DNA of 64,000 nt from positions 558,001 to 622,000 of the forward strand of contig CAVUPU010000004.1 of assembly GCA_963743425.1 (NCBI GenBank). Direction: 5' to 3'. The notes beneath the pieces are model-generated. The model had not been told where the DNA came from and made no database searches. It saw nothing but the letters and a program-made list of their open reading frames with translations. Position 1 is the first letter of the stretch. Each line of letters starts with the position of its first letter. Made by a program: the position numbers and the translations under genes. Source of the DNA: JAJVID01 sp963743425 (GTDB lineage Bacteria; Acidobacteriota; Blastocatellia; RBC074). This document shows, in pieces, positions 63,136 to 64,000 of the stretch.

Positions 63136-63840
63136 ATGAACACGAATATTCACGAATGCCACAGCTTTCGCGCGGATAAGCTCAATGTGTATGCTTTCGA
63201 TTCCCGACGGCGGGCGCTCAGCGCGGCGGCCGCTGCAGTCGCCGCGGAGACGCGCCGCCTCATCGCCAAACAAGGCCGCGCCATCGGCGTCTTCTCCTCG
63301 GCGCCGTCGCAAAGCGAGTTTCTCGACGATCTGGTCAATGCCGAGGAGATCGAATGGACGCGGGTCATAGGATTTCACCTCGACGAGCGTCTGGGAGCGG
63401 ACGAAGACGCTCCGCAATCGCACAGGCGTTTTTTGATTGACCGGCTGGTAAGGCGAGTCCCGATGGCCGAGTTCCACGGCCTGCGCGGAGAGGCCGCGAA
63501 CCCTGAAGCCGTTTGCGCCAATTACGCCGCGCTGCTCAAATCGCGCCCGCCCGATTTCGCCGCGCTCGACATCGGCGAAAACGGCCGTCTGGCATCCATC
63601 AATCCGCGCGTGTGCGATTTCAACGATCCGCTAATGGTCAGAGTGGTCGAGCTTGACGACCCCTCGCGCCGCGCAATTTCGCTGACTACGCCAGCGATTA
63701 TGGCCTGCCCGAAACTGTTCCTGATCGCTGCCGACGCTGCCGACCGGCGCATACGCCGCTGGATGATCGAAGGTGAAATCACCCCAACTTGCCCCGCCTC
63801 AATCCTGAGAACACACGAAGACGCGCACATGTTCATCTGA
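63136..63840 (+). CDS. NagB/6-phosphogluconolactonase-family protein
   Basis: 234 residues of the sugar-phosphate isomerase/lactonase fold: GRAIGVFSSAPSQSEFLDDL, TRVIGFHLDERLGADEDAPQ, SHRRFLIDRLVRRVP, LDIGENGRLASINP and ISLTTPAIMACPKLFLIAAD. DERLG-x-SHRR and IGENG correspond to the NagB pattern DEYLG and GIGENGHIAF, but the catalytic His after ENG is Arg-Leu here, so activity as a glucosamine-6-phosphate deaminase is uncertain. The first residues MNTNIHECHSF are encoded by a CACGAAT-type repeat, so the true start may be further in. Confidence 0.82.
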   Translation: MNTNIHECHSFRADKLNVYAFDSRRRALSAAAAAVAAETRRLIAKQGRAIGVFSSAPSQSEFLDDLVNAEEIEWTRVIGFHLDERLGADEDAPQSHRRFLIDRLVRRVPMAEFHGLRGEAANPEAVCANYAALLKSRPPDFAALDIGENGRLASINPRVCDFNDPLMVRVVELDDPSRRAISLTTPAIMACPKLFLIAADAADRRIRRWMIEGEITPTCPASILRTHEDAHMFI

Positions 63841-63864
63841 ACATTTTTCTGTCCGCGCCAGGAT

Positions 63865-64000
63865 TCACTTGAAATTCGGATTCGGCGTCATGAACACCAG
63901 CAACGTCAGTCTCTGGTCGCCGGCGTTCTTCACACCGTGCGGCGCTCCCGCGGGAGCCATCACAATCTGGCGCTCGCCCAATTCCCGCGTCTCGGCGCCG
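63865..64000 (-). CDS. Cupin-domain protein, C-terminal part
   Basis: The 5' end is beyond the window; 44 codons remain. ERQIVMAPAGAPHGVKNAGD is the second cupin motif with the metal-binding His, followed by QRLTLLVFMTPNPNFK and a stop. It is probably a small single-domain cupin. Function unknown. Confidence 0.75.
   Translation of the reverse strand, partial: GAETRELGERQIVMAPAGAPHGVKNAGDQRLTLLVFMTPNPNFK

Overview
The window looks like soil or sediment Acidobacteriota chromosome, most likely class Blastocatellia. This is inferred from family content, not from a marker gene: an orphan MacB/FtsX-type permease paired with a PadR regulator, a Tricorn-type protease, a Reg_prop sensor, PQQ-type propeller proteins, many single-copy metabolic genes, and very many long palindromes and 7-bp tandem arrays. 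Most of the window appears GC-rich. The block at about 38.2-42.3 kb is visibly AT-richer and looks acquired. No rRNA, tRNA or CRISPR array was seen.

Layout. 0-5 kb: a Reg_prop sensor running off the left edge, a truncated TnpB relic of an IS200/IS605-type element, an HU-like protein, and a polysaccharide-export permease with a glycosyltransferase. 5-12 kb: a LytS/LytTR two-component pair split by a 32-bp-arm hairpin, a divergent AraC/NmrA pair and an amino-acid permease. 12-21 kb: a giant TamB-TamA (AsmA-like plus POTRA plus Omp85) reading frame with two 1-nt frameshifts, a PH-domain/M28 peptidase fusion and a duplicated Omp85 tail. 21-29.8 kb: a PQQ propeller protein, PadR with its permease, quinone oxidoreductase, cupin, VOC protein, O-methyltransferase and AraC. 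29.8-33.7 kb: a DUF5615/DUF433 toxin-antitoxin pair beside a DUF4062-NACHT-HEAT STAND protein whose C-terminus is frameshifted. 34-37.5 kb: Tricorn-type protease. 38.2-42.5 kb: an Eco57I-like methylase with a putative PD-(D/E)XK partner and an integrase relic abutting cyoE.

42.5-54 kb: cyoE, a DUF2721 remnant, pterin dehydratase, a fused alpha-beta E1 dehydrogenase, a MOSC protein, a second PQQ propeller, a trypsin-like protease, a roughly 370-bp non-autonomous IS605-type element that replaced the start codon of a secreted protein gene, a MerR fragment, a zinc-ribbon protein, GMC oxidoreductase and a GT39-like enzyme. 54-56 kb: decayed PIN and DNA-methyltransferase genes bracketed by 7-bp arrays. 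55.9-60.1 kb: a heat-shock operon dnaK-hsp20-dnaJ-hspR with a sigma70-type promoter overlapped by an HspR-like (HAIR) operator. 60-64 kb: an AI-2E family transporter, pgsA, a calcineurin-like phosphatase, a NagB/6PGL-family protein and a partial cupin.

Two themes stand out. First, several sequence-unrelated 7-bp repeat families (GCGGATT, GGGGAGT, GTTGAAA, ATGGAAA, AATCGAG, CATATGC types) form inverted pairs that start at or inside stop codons, so they make intercistronic hairpins and even encode protein tails. Second, single-base frameshifts recur in otherwise well-conserved genes. This could be assembly error or real decay, so products built from such joins are flagged as inferences.
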